This document shows positions 1 through 4,932 of a stretch of 6,030 nt of DNA, piece after piece. Source of the DNA: MGR-bin208 sp043779285. GTDB taxonomy: Bacteria > Bacteroidota > Bacteroidia > Chitinophagales > Chitinophagaceae. Below the pieces are notes generated by a model, which was not told the DNA's origin, searched no databases, and saw only the letters and a program-made list of their open reading frames with translations. Made by a program: the position numbers and the translations under genes. Where the stretch lies: NCBI GenBank assembly GCA_043779285.1, contig JAYWEL010000022.1, forward strand, positions 1 to 6,030, read 5' to 3'. How positions within the stretch are numbered: position 1 is the first letter of the stretch; each line of letters opens with the position of its first letter.

Positions 1-223
1 CAAAGAAAATAAAATAGTAAAGCAGTTTTTTAGAAGATGTATTGGCCAATTTACCCCCGAATAAAGAACCTACTCCTAATCCGAACATAAAAACAGAAAG
101 AATAATAGTGATGGCTTCGATGTTGGTGCCGAAACTGGCAAATAAAACCCGTTGCCATATTACCTGATAAATAATAGCGGATATACCTGAGCAAAAGAAA
201 AGAAGCAATAGCCTTTTTGACAT
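1..223 (-). CDS. N-terminus of a multi-pass membrane protein, probably fused transporter/spermidine synthase-like (partial)
   Basis: An open frame begins with ATG at 223 (minus strand) and runs off the window edge after 74 complete codons without a stop. The visible protein begins MSKRLLLLFFCSGISAIIYQ, has a hydrophobic first helix (about residues 4-23), then VIWQRVLFASFGTN, then a second helix (about 36-56) with the Gly-rich run FGLGVGSLFGG, and a third helix starting near 67. The SGxxALIYQVxWQR and GLGxGSLxGG pattern is, from memory, typical of the N-terminal membrane part of fused MFS/spermidine synthase-like proteins, which carry a C-terminal aminopropyltransferase-type Rossmann domain. 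That domain would lie outside the window, so enzyme activity cannot be judged. The gene lies 131 bases downstream of the XRE regulator on the same strand. Another polytopic transporter remains possible. Confidence 0.65.
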   Translation of the reverse strand, partial: MSKRLLLLFFCSGISAIIYQVIWQRVLFASFGTNIEAITIILSVFMFGLGVGSLFGGKLANTSSKKLLYYFIFF

Positions 224-287
224 ATTAGTTAAGCAGGTGTTTGGTTTGGTTAGTTTTACTCAAAGGTTTTTTGTCGCTTTTTGAGCG

Positions 288-295
288 CAAAGCTA
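288..295 (-). promoter_or_regulatory. Possible -7 promoter box for the partial membrane protein gene
   Basis: Read on the minus strand this is TAGCTTTG, an exact match to the Bacteroidetes -7 consensus TAnnTTTG, 64 bases before the ATG at 223. I find no TTG-like -33 element at the expected spacing. The box touches an imperfect hairpin at 270-291 (8 pairs with a one-base bulge, loop TTTTG) that would fall at the start of the transcript. A chance match in AT-rich DNA is quite possible. Confidence 0.25.
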
Positions 296-354
296 TAAAA
301 AAATAGTATGGCATTAATTTTTATTTGTATCATCCACAATATTTACCTGGTTAA

Positions 355-555
355 TTAATCTTCCTTTTCCAGAAAAAATATATCCCCGACAGTTTTATTA
401 AATACCCGGGCAATTTTTAAAGCAAGTACCGTTGATGGAACATATTTATTGGCTTCCATTGCATTGATTGTTTGACGGCTTACAGACACTGCATTTGCCA
501 GTTGCTCCTGCGTTAAATTCTTGATAGCCCTTTCCACTTTGATATTATTTTTCAT
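355..555 (-). CDS. Small XRE-family helix-turn-helix regulator
   Basis: This 66-residue protein is almost entirely one Cro/C1-type DNA-binding domain. TQEQLANAVSVSRQTINAME at residues 15-34 holds the helix-turn-helix, with the recognition helix around SRQTINAME, followed by NKYVPSTVLALKIARVF and a short acidic tail. It resembles the small regulators that begin MKNxIKxxRxxxxLTQEQLA and are usually encoded next to small membrane proteins. I chose the ATG at 555 over an in-frame ATG at 603 because the family starts at MKNN and the 16 extra residues (MAGLITFCTNPLKLCP) do not look like protein of this family. The start lies inside the end of the membrane protein gene (11-base overlap), implying translational coupling. 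Role inferred: local, probably autoregulatory repressor or activator of the pair. There is no effector domain. Confidence 0.9.
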   Translation of the reverse strand: MKNNIKVERAIKNLTQEQLANAVSVSRQTINAMEANKYVPSTVLALKIARVFNKTVGDIFFLEKED

Positions 556-1021
556 CGGACACAGTTTTAGAGGATTTGTACAAAATGTAATTAAACCTGC
601 CAATGAAAATGATCAGCACCGTGAACATATTATATATCATAACATTTAGAAATGCCATACCATAGACAAACATAAATGCCAGCAACAATAAAACAGAATT
701 GACAAATACAGCCCATAACAAAGAAGTCTGACGCAGGTTAGCAATAAATTCGTCTTCCTTTTTTTCTCTCGAAAAACCAACGAGTATCGATCCAACTAAA
801 AACAAAATGCCGAACACTGTAATCGTAATATCCGTTTTGATAAAACTAAAAAAATGCTTATCCCCAACTATTTCATCATTGAATATGGCTAAAACTGTTG
901 CTTTAATTCGCATGAATTCAAAATCGTCCGTAATTAATATGATTCCCAGGATGGTAGCTGGAATCAAGAGAATCCAGCCGACTTTTTTGTATTTGTTTGG
1001 TAATAATAATGAGTTTGTCAT
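545..1021 (-). CDS. Four-helix membrane protein paired with the XRE regulator, function unknown
   Basis: This 158-residue protein has four predicted membrane helices: about 14-31, 65-83, 101-121 and 123-146. A charged loop SREKKEDEFIANLR (84-97) lies between helices 2 and 3, and the C-terminus is hydrophilic. The segment KKEDEFIANLRQTSLLWAVFVN followed by VMIYNMFTVLIIFIGRFNYILY recalls an uncharacterised Bacteroidetes family that is regularly encoded beside small XRE regulators; I cannot name a domain accession with certainty. There is no signal peptide or catalytic motif. It is the first gene of a two-gene unit, and its stop codon falls inside the start of the regulator gene. Such pairs may sense or modify membrane state, but no function is established. 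The start ATG at 1021 is supported by the operator/promoter-like region just upstream. Confidence 0.85.
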   Translation of the reverse strand: MTNSLLLPNKYKKVGWILLIPATILGIILITDDFEFMRIKATVLAIFNDEIVGDKHFFSFIKTDITITVFGILFLVGSILVGFSREKKEDEFIANLRQTSLLWAVFVNSVLLLLAFMFVYGMAFLNVMIYNMFTVLIIFIGRFNYILYKSSKTVSDEK

Positions 1022-1036
1022 GGCTTAAGCTTTTCT

Positions 1037-1087
1037 CAAATGTAATATATTTTTTACATAATGACATATATATATTACATTTTGTAA
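1037..1087 (-). promoter_or_regulatory. Promoter/operator region of the membrane protein-regulator pair, with inverted repeats
   Basis: A perfect 13-bp inverted repeat is present: AAATGTAATATAT at 1038-1050 and its reverse complement at 1070-1082, with centres 32 bases apart. Within it are two overlapping 18-bp imperfect palindromes of the form TGTAA-N8-TTACA (1041-1058, and the less perfect 1062-1079), 21 bases apart or about two helical turns. A TTACA-TTT-TGTAA palindrome follows at 1075-1087. On the minus strand 1044-1037 reads TACATTTG, an exact TAnnTTTG box 16 bases before the ATG at 1021, so the left arm overlaps the likely promoter. No clear -33 element is seen. The natural candidate to bind here is the XRE protein encoded in the same unit; that is inference. 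Confidence 0.5.
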
Positions 1088-1124
1088 ATATTTTTTAACA
1101 TAATTGTCGAAATAAAAAATAAAA

Positions 1125-1256
1125 ATGCCATTAAACAAAACATTTTTGGGTGCATATTTTGGCATGTTCACCGATCAATTCGGTATTCACTGGATGGTTA
1201 ATCATGAATTAAAAGAACATCAGGATTTTGAAGATAAAAACCAAAAAGACATTTAA
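1125..1256 (+). pseudogene. C-terminal remnant of a PhnB-like VOC protein
   Basis: A 43-codon frame from ATG 1125 to TAA 1256 encodes a peptide starting MPLNKTFLGAYFGMFTDQFG and continuing IHWMVNHELKEHQDFEDKNQ. The core matches, from memory, the conserved C-terminal end of PhnB-like VOC (glyoxalase/3-demethylubiquinone-methyltransferase-like) proteins, where the family reads roughly MPLxxTFWGAxFGxxTDxFGxxWMxN. A full member has about 130-160 residues, so at least two thirds of the protein, including the first betaalphabetabetabeta module, is missing. The in-frame stop TAA at 1113-1115 and the AT-rich regulatory sequence upstream show that no N-terminal part remains nearby. FL replaces the usual FW. 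A strong terminator follows 25 bases later, probably the original gene's. It might still be translated as a mini-protein, but it would not be a functional enzyme. Confidence 0.7.
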
Positions 1257-1281
1257 CACTTGATCAAAATGTTTTTTTTGC

Positions 1282-1317
1282 AAAAGCAATAACTAATAAA
1301 CTGGTTATTGCTTTTTT
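1282..1317 (+). terminator. Rho-independent terminator after the VOC remnant
   Basis: A perfect 12-bp stem pairs AAAAGCAATAAC (1282-1293) with GTTATTGCTTTT (1304-1315), loop of about 10 bases, inside a run of six T (1312-1317). The A-rich left arm means it could also act in the opposite direction, although no minus-strand gene ends here. It isolates the following VOC gene from upstream transcription. Confidence 0.85.
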
Positions 1318-1371
1318 ATTTACCATAAAGAATTAAAAAGCAGTAATTTTCTTTTCTTAAAAATTGAACTC

Positions 1372-1749
1372 ATGAAAATAGCCATGACCGGAATACATGT
1401 GATTGACCCAATTGCTGCCTTTAATTTTTATACAGAAATATTGGGCTTTAAAGAATTCTTGTTTATGCCCGATCATAATTTGGCAATCGTTGTTTCAAAG
1501 GATCAACCAAACGGTACCGCTTTATTGCTGGAACCAAGTGACAATCCGATTGGCAAATCATATATGGATGCTTTATACAAAGAGGGTTTATCGGCCATTG
1601 TATTGGGTGTTGATGATGTAGAAAGAGAATATTCCCGCCTCGTTGATTTGGGTGTGTCATTTAAAAAAAAACCAACAAAAACGGATTGGGGAATGAAAGC
1701 AATTTTTGATGACAGCTGTGGAAACTATATTCAGATCCATCAATCCTAA
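1372..1749 (+). CDS. VOC family (glyoxalase/bleomycin-resistance-like) protein
   Basis: The protein has 125 residues, the usual length of a single-chain VOC protein built from two betaalphabetabetabeta modules. Module one is MTGIHVIDPIAAFNFYTEILGF through TALLLEPSD (residues 5-57); module two is GLSAIVLGVDDVEREYSRLVDLG through CGNYIQIHQS (72-125). VOC enzymes usually hold a divalent metal with four side chains. Here the first two positions look intact (H9, E54), but the third is occupied by small residues (S74/A75) and the fourth is Q121 instead of Glu. Metal binding may therefore be altered or absent, and the substrate cannot be inferred. The cytoplasmic protein is likely transcribed alone: a terminator lies upstream and the next gene is 208 bases away. 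The ATG at 1372 fits the family start (MKIAxTGI). No convincing promoter box was found. Confidence 0.85.
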   Translation: MKIAMTGIHVIDPIAAFNFYTEILGFKEFLFMPDHNLAIVVSKDQPNGTALLLEPSDNPIGKSYMDALYKEGLSAIVLGVDDVEREYSRLVDLGVSFKKKPTKTDWGMKAIFDDSCGNYIQIHQS

Positions 1750-1957
1750 CAAATCCAAAATGCTGAAAATATTTTGAAACTGATCCGATAATTTGAAGTT
1801 AAAAACACTTCTTTGATCCCCCAGAGAATAAAAACATCCTCTTATCTTTCAAACAATTTAATTGATCGAATTTAATCAAGGGTAAAAATAACTGTGCAGG
1901 TTTCTCTGCTCCTGTTTTATTTCTTTAACTTTAAGCCAACTAAAACTAATCGCTTTT

Positions 1958-2788
1958 ATGTACCATGCCGTTAAGAAGAAGACTTTCATACTTCTACATC
2001 CGGAAATAGGTGATTCAAAATGGGATAAGATTATCAATACCTTTATCATTTTGCTAATCATTTGTAATGTGATTGCTGTCATGCTAGAGACTATTACATC
2101 TATTCATGAACCTTATAAAGAATTTTTTCATTATTTCGATCTCATATCGGTTATTATATTTACCGTAGAATATGTTCTTCGTGTCTGGAGCTGTACACAT
2201 CACAAAGAATATAAGCATCCTGTTTACGGTCGAATAAAATATGTTTTTTCACTGGAAGCATTAATTGATGTTTTAGCTATTCTTCCTTTTTACCTGCATG
2301 CATTCATTGGTTTCGATCTACGGGTTTTACGAATTCTTAGATTATTACGATTCTTAAGATTATTCCGTTTGACAGCTTATATGAAATCGGCAAAAATAGT
2401 TGTCAATGTTTTCCAGTCAAAATTTAATGAATTGGTTTTAAGCCTGGTCCTGGTTTTATTTTTAATTATCATAGCATCCTGCCTACTTTATTTTGCCGAA
2501 CACCTGGTTCAACCCGATGTGTTTTCAAGCATACCAGATACCATGTGGTGGGCAATTGTTACATTAACTACAGTTGGTTATGGCGACATGATACCAATAA
2601 CATTAATGGGCAAAATATTGACTTCGGTTGTTAGCTTGGCTGGTGTTGGATTATTTGCCTTACCGGCAGGTATTATTACAGCCGGGTTTTTAGAAGAGAT
2701 GCGTAACCTGAATCAAAAAAAGCATTTTACTTGTCCTCATTGTGGTGAAAAAACATTACTTCACGAGCATGAAGACGGCAGGCATTAA
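1958..2788 (+). CDS. Voltage-gated potassium channel (six-transmembrane, Kv type)
   Basis: This 276-residue inner-membrane channel subunit would assemble as a tetramer and conduct K+. The voltage sensor comprises S1 (about 24-43), S2 (60-78, with E71), S3 (98-113, with D104) and S4 (122-140). S4 carries arginine at every third residue, R122, R125, R128, R131, R134 and R137, an unusually regular gating helix. The pore follows: S5 (about 157-182), pore helix TMWWAIVTLT, selectivity filter TVGYGD (205-210), and S6 (about 218-247) with the AGVGLFALPAGI pattern. The short cytoplasmic tail ends with FTCPHCGEKTLLHEHEDGRH, a CxxC knuckle followed by three histidines. There is no RCK/TrkA-N or cyclic-nucleotide domain, so voltage should be the main gate. 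The start at 1958 gives the usual short N-terminus before S1. Neighbours look unrelated and at least 117 bases away. Confidence 0.95.
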   Translation: MYHAVKKKTFILLHPEIGDSKWDKIINTFIILLIICNVIAVMLETITSIHEPYKEFFHYFDLISVIIFTVEYVLRVWSCTHHKEYKHPVYGRIKYVFSLEALIDVLAILPFYLHAFIGFDLRVLRILRLLRFLRLFRLTAYMKSAKIVVNVFQSKFNELVLSLVLVLFLIIIASCLLYFAEHLVQPDVFSSIPDTMWWAIVTLTTVGYGDMIPITLMGKILTSVVSLAGVGLFALPAGIITAGFLEEMRNLNQKKHFTCPHCGEKTLLHEHEDGRH

Positions 2789-2861
2789 TTGATCTAGAAA
2801 TATTTTAAACAGAAATTTCTTTCTATATTTTTTCTCTTTAAAATGTTAGATAACAATCTAT

Positions 2862-2869
2862 TATTTTTG
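2862..2869 (+). promoter_or_regulatory. Likely -7 promoter box for the cyclophilin gene
   Basis: TATTTTTG is an exact match to the Bacteroidetes consensus TAnnTTTG, 36 bases before the ATG at 2906, giving a plausible leader of about 30 bases. A clear TTG -33 element is not seen at the expected distance. It lies in the 117-base gap after the channel gene, which suggests the isomerase has its own promoter. Confidence 0.4.
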
Positions 2870-2905
2870 CCCGAATCTAAAAATTAATACATTTTAAAAT
2901 TTAAT

Positions 2906-3358
2906 ATGATGGAAACGCAATTAACCAAAGGAAAAATACATACCAATAAAGGTGTGCTTAGTTTCGAATTATATGACGATGCAACACCGATTGCTGCTGC
3001 TAATTTTAAAAAACTGGTAACCCAGGGTTTTTATGATGGCATAAAATTTCATCGCGTAATTCCCAATTTTATGATACAGGGAGGATGCCCAGATGGAACC
3101 GGTGCAGGTGGACCTGGTTATTCGATTCCTTGCGAAACTAAGGCCGACAAGCAATTTCACGACAGAGGCGTAATGAGTATGGCTCATCGTGGTCCAAACA
3201 CAGGCGGCTCACAGTTTTTCATCTGCCATCATCGTGCAGGTACACAGCATCTGGACGGAGTACATACTTGTTTTGGAAGAATTACCGATGGCCTTGAACT
3301 AATCGACAGTATAACCGGAGGAGATATAATGGAAAAGGTGGAGATTATTACAGAATAA
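2906..3358 (+). CDS. Cyclophilin-type peptidyl-prolyl cis-trans isomerase, cytoplasmic
   Basis: This 150-residue protein is a complete single-domain cyclophilin, the size of short bacterial PpiB-like enzymes. It catalyses cis-trans isomerisation of X-Pro bonds during protein folding. The family signatures are present: FHRVIPNFMIQGGCPDGTG (48-66) supplies the catalytic Arg (R50) plus F55, M56 and Q58; MAHRGPNTGGSQFFI (92-106) supplies Q103 and F105; LDGVHTCFGRI (116-126) supplies H120. The position of human CypA Trp121 is H115 here (TQHLDG), a change that in many bacterial cyclophilins goes with low cyclosporin A affinity. No signal peptide or lipobox, so it should stay in the cytoplasm. ATG codons are doubled at 2906 and 2909; either could be used. 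A strong terminator ends the unit 18 bases after the stop. Confidence 0.96.
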   Translation: MMETQLTKGKIHTNKGVLSFELYDDATPIAAANFKKLVTQGFYDGIKFHRVIPNFMIQGGCPDGTGAGGPGYSIPCETKADKQFHDRGVMSMAHRGPNTGGSQFFICHHRAGTQHLDGVHTCFGRITDGLELIDSITGGDIMEKVEIITE

Positions 3359-3376
3359 ATTATACAATACATATTG

Positions 3377-3406
3377 AAGCTCTGGCATTTGCCGGAGCTT
3401 TTTTTT
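3377..3406 (+). terminator. Rho-independent terminator of the cyclophilin gene
   Basis: A 10-bp stem pairs AAGCTCTGGC (3377-3386) with GCCGGAGCTT (3391-3400), with one G-T wobble and the loop ATTT, and runs into eight T (3399-3406). It begins 18 bases after the stop codon and separates this gene from hemN. Confidence 0.92.
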
Positions 3407-3463
3407 GCAATAAATATTCGATTGCTGTTATATGATTTTTTTTCGGCTAATTAACCTGGTATA

Positions 3464-3477
3464 CTGATAAGAATCAT
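3464..3477 (+). promoter_or_regulatory. Possible FNR/CRP-family binding site upstream of hemN
   Basis: CTGATAAGAATCAT contains TGAT-N4-ATCA, the exact core of the FNR consensus TTGAT-N4-ATCAA (8 of the 10 specified bases). Its centre is about 3470.5. If transcription begins near the hemN start codon, as the -7 box at 3521-3528 would imply, the site sits close to -62, the usual class I activator position. In other bacteria hemN is often controlled by FNR/Anr-type oxygen regulators, which makes the location plausible. A single 14-base match in AT-rich DNA can still arise by chance, and no regulator gene is visible here. Confidence 0.35.
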
Positions 3478-3520
3478 CTATGTACACCACATACATCATA
3501 TCAACAAATCACTATAGCAT

Positions 3521-3528
3521 TAAATTTG
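3521..3528 (+). promoter_or_regulatory. Possible -7 promoter box of hemN
   Basis: TAAATTTG is an exact match to TAnnTTTG and ends only 4 bases before the hemN ATG at 3533. If used, the transcript would start at or within a few bases of the start codon and be leaderless or nearly so. No TTG -33 element lies at the usual spacing, which would fit an activator-dependent promoter but also a chance match. Confidence 0.35.
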
Positions 3529-3532
3529 CAGT

Positions 3533-4906
3533 ATGCGTAGCTATATTGATGATGAGTTGATACAAAAGTATAATCGGGCTATACCCCGGTATACCAGCTA
3601 TCCAACAGTACCGCACTGGAAAAATGATATTGATGGGAGCCAATGGCAAAATACACTTGCACAACAATTTAGATTAGAAAACAAAAAAGCAGGCATCAGT
3701 TTATACATACATCTGCCGTTTTGCGAAAAGCTTTGCACCTATTGTGGTTGTAATAAAAAAATAACAACCAACCATACAGTGGAAGATGAATATATGGATG
3801 TGTTGCTTAAAGAATGGAACTTATATCTGGCATTGATGACAACAGCACCGGTAATTCGTGAACTTCATTTAGGTGGAGGTACTCCCACTTTTTTTTCGCC
3901 AGAAAATTTAATAAAACTACTCAGCAGGATTTTTGAAAACGCGGTAATACATCCCGAACATGAATTCAGTTTTGAAGGCCACCCCAATAACACAACCCCC
4001 GGTCACCTGGAGACATTATACAAAATGGGATTTCAGCGGGTAAGTTATGGTGTGCAGGATAATGATCCCGAAGTGCAACGTATCATCAACCGCATTCAAC
4101 CTTTTGAAAATGTAAAACAGGCAACAGAAAATGCCAGAACTATCGGTTATAAAAGTGTAAATTTTGATTTGATATATGGGCTGCCGAAACAAACCCTGAC
4201 CACTATGGAAAATACCATCCTGAAGTCGATCAGCCTCAAACCTGACCGTGTGGCATTTTACAGCTATGCACACGTACCCTGGACCAGCCGTGGACAGCGT
4301 CTCTTCGACGAACAGGACCTGCCATCTGCAGAACTGAAAATGCAGCTATACAAATTGGGCAAGAAATTATTTCTTGAACACGGTTATTACGATATAGGCA
4401 TGGATCATTTTGCATTACCGTCCGATGACATGTATAGAGCAAAAAAAGAATACCGTTTACACCGGAATTTTATGGGCTATACTACACAACGTACAGCTAT
4501 GCTGATCGGATTAGGCGTATCCAGTATAAGCGATGTGGGTACAGCGTTTGCACAAAACGAAAAATCGCTGCATAATTACTACGAAGCCATCAATCAGCAT
4601 ATTTTAGCAGTGCAGAAGGGTTATTTTTTAACCAAAGAGGATCTGGCCTTCCGGCAATACATCCTTGACATCAGTTGCATGGGCAAAACTGTTTTTCATG
4701 CAGAAGATTTACCGGAATTAAAAAAATACAGTTTCCCTGAACTAAAAAAACTGGAACAGGATGGATTGCTGAAATGGAATGAAAAAGGGTTGGAAGTGAC
4801 TGAAACCGGTCTTCATTTTATACGTAACATCTGTGCCGCATTTGACCTTCATCTTTTAAGATCAAATATAAACACCGGTTCTCCGCTGTACAGCAAAGCC
4901 ATTTAA
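3533..4906 (+). CDS. hemN: Oxygen-independent coproporphyrinogen III oxidase (radical SAM)
   Basis: This 457-residue cytoplasmic radical SAM enzyme performs the oxidative decarboxylation of two propionate side chains of coproporphyrinogen III, giving protoporphyrinogen IX without O2. The start IDDELIQKYNRAIPRYTSYPTVPHW (5-29) is the typical HemN N-terminus. C64-x3-C68-x2-C71 holds the [4Fe-4S] cluster, with the further conserved C73 found in true HemN (CGCN). GGGTP (114-118) is the SAM-binding motif. The segment FEGHPNNTT (147-155) replaces the EVDPR-like strand of proteobacterial enzymes and is, to my knowledge, normal in Bacteroidetes. The C-terminal HemN domain follows (HFALPSDDMYRAKKEYRLHRNFMGYTT, 292-318). 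Length and the CxxxCxxCxC pattern favour HemN over the HemW heme chaperone. Upstream lie a possible FNR site and promoter box; the gene converges on hemJ-hemH. Confidence 0.97.
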   Translation: MRSYIDDELIQKYNRAIPRYTSYPTVPHWKNDIDGSQWQNTLAQQFRLENKKAGISLYIHLPFCEKLCTYCGCNKKITTNHTVEDEYMDVLLKEWNLYLALMTTAPVIRELHLGGGTPTFFSPENLIKLLSRIFENAVIHPEHEFSFEGHPNNTTPGHLETLYKMGFQRVSYGVQDNDPEVQRIINRIQPFENVKQATENARTIGYKSVNFDLIYGLPKQTLTTMENTILKSISLKPDRVAFYSYAHVPWTSRGQRLFDEQDLPSAELKMQLYKLGKKLFLEHGYYDIGMDHFALPSDDMYRAKKEYRLHRNFMGYTTQRTAMLIGLGVSSISDVGTAFAQNEKSLHNYYEAINQHILAVQKGYFLTKEDLAFRQYILDISCMGKTVFHAEDLPELKKYSFPELKKLEQDGLLKWNEKGLEVTETGLHFIRNICAAFDLHLLRSNINTGSPLYSKAI

Positions 4907-4907
4907 C

Positions 4908-4932
4908 AGTTGTTGAACAACTTTATTGTTTT
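4908..4932 (+). terminator. Probable terminator at the end of hemN, between convergent genes
   Basis: A perfect 6-bp stem AGTTGT (4908-4913) and ACAACT (4917-4922) with loop TGA is followed by the T-rich but interrupted tract TTATTGTTTT. It starts 2 bases after the hemN stop and its T tract reaches the hemJ stop codon. The stem is short and AT-rich, so it is weaker than the other two terminators. Nothing similar is seen for the opposite strand, so minus-strand transcripts may run on into hemN as antisense. Confidence 0.5.

Noticed and set aside
270..291. Hairpin after the XRE gene as its terminator
   Set aside because: On the minus strand the stem is followed by A residues rather than T residues, and it is imperfect.
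556..603. Sixteen-residue N-terminal extension of the XRE regulator from an ATG at 603
   Set aside because: MKNN at 555 is the usual family start, and the extension overlaps the coding end of the membrane protein and has no family resemblance.
807..1028. 73-codon plus-strand frame opposite the membrane protein gene
   Set aside because: Shadow of the minus-strand gene; no recognisable domain.
1403..1660. Frames overlapping the VOC gene on both strands
   Set aside because: They lie within a clear VOC protein frame and their translations have no family features.
1862..1879. TTGAT-N8-ATCAA palindrome upstream of the channel gene as an FNR/CRP site
   Set aside because: The spacer is 8 instead of 4 bases and the region is AT-rich with short direct repeats of AATTTAAT; a chance arrangement is likely.
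1895..1929. CAGG...CCTG hairpin followed by TTTTATTTCTTT before the channel gene, as a terminator for the VOC gene
   Set aside because: The stem has only 4 pairs with a 10-base loop and lies about 145 bases after the VOC stop, so support is too weak.
2729..2785. Channel tail as a separate zinc-ribbon protein or fusion
   Set aside because: Only one CxxC is present and it is in frame with the channel, so it is simply the channel's tail.
2808..2835. AGAAAT/ATTTCT inverted repeat after the channel gene as a terminator
   Set aside because: The stem is short and purely A/T-rich apart from one pair, and no continuous T run follows directly.
4016..4442. Minus-strand frames of 85 and 68 codons inside hemN
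   Set aside because: Antisense shadows of a conserved gene with intact motifs throughout.
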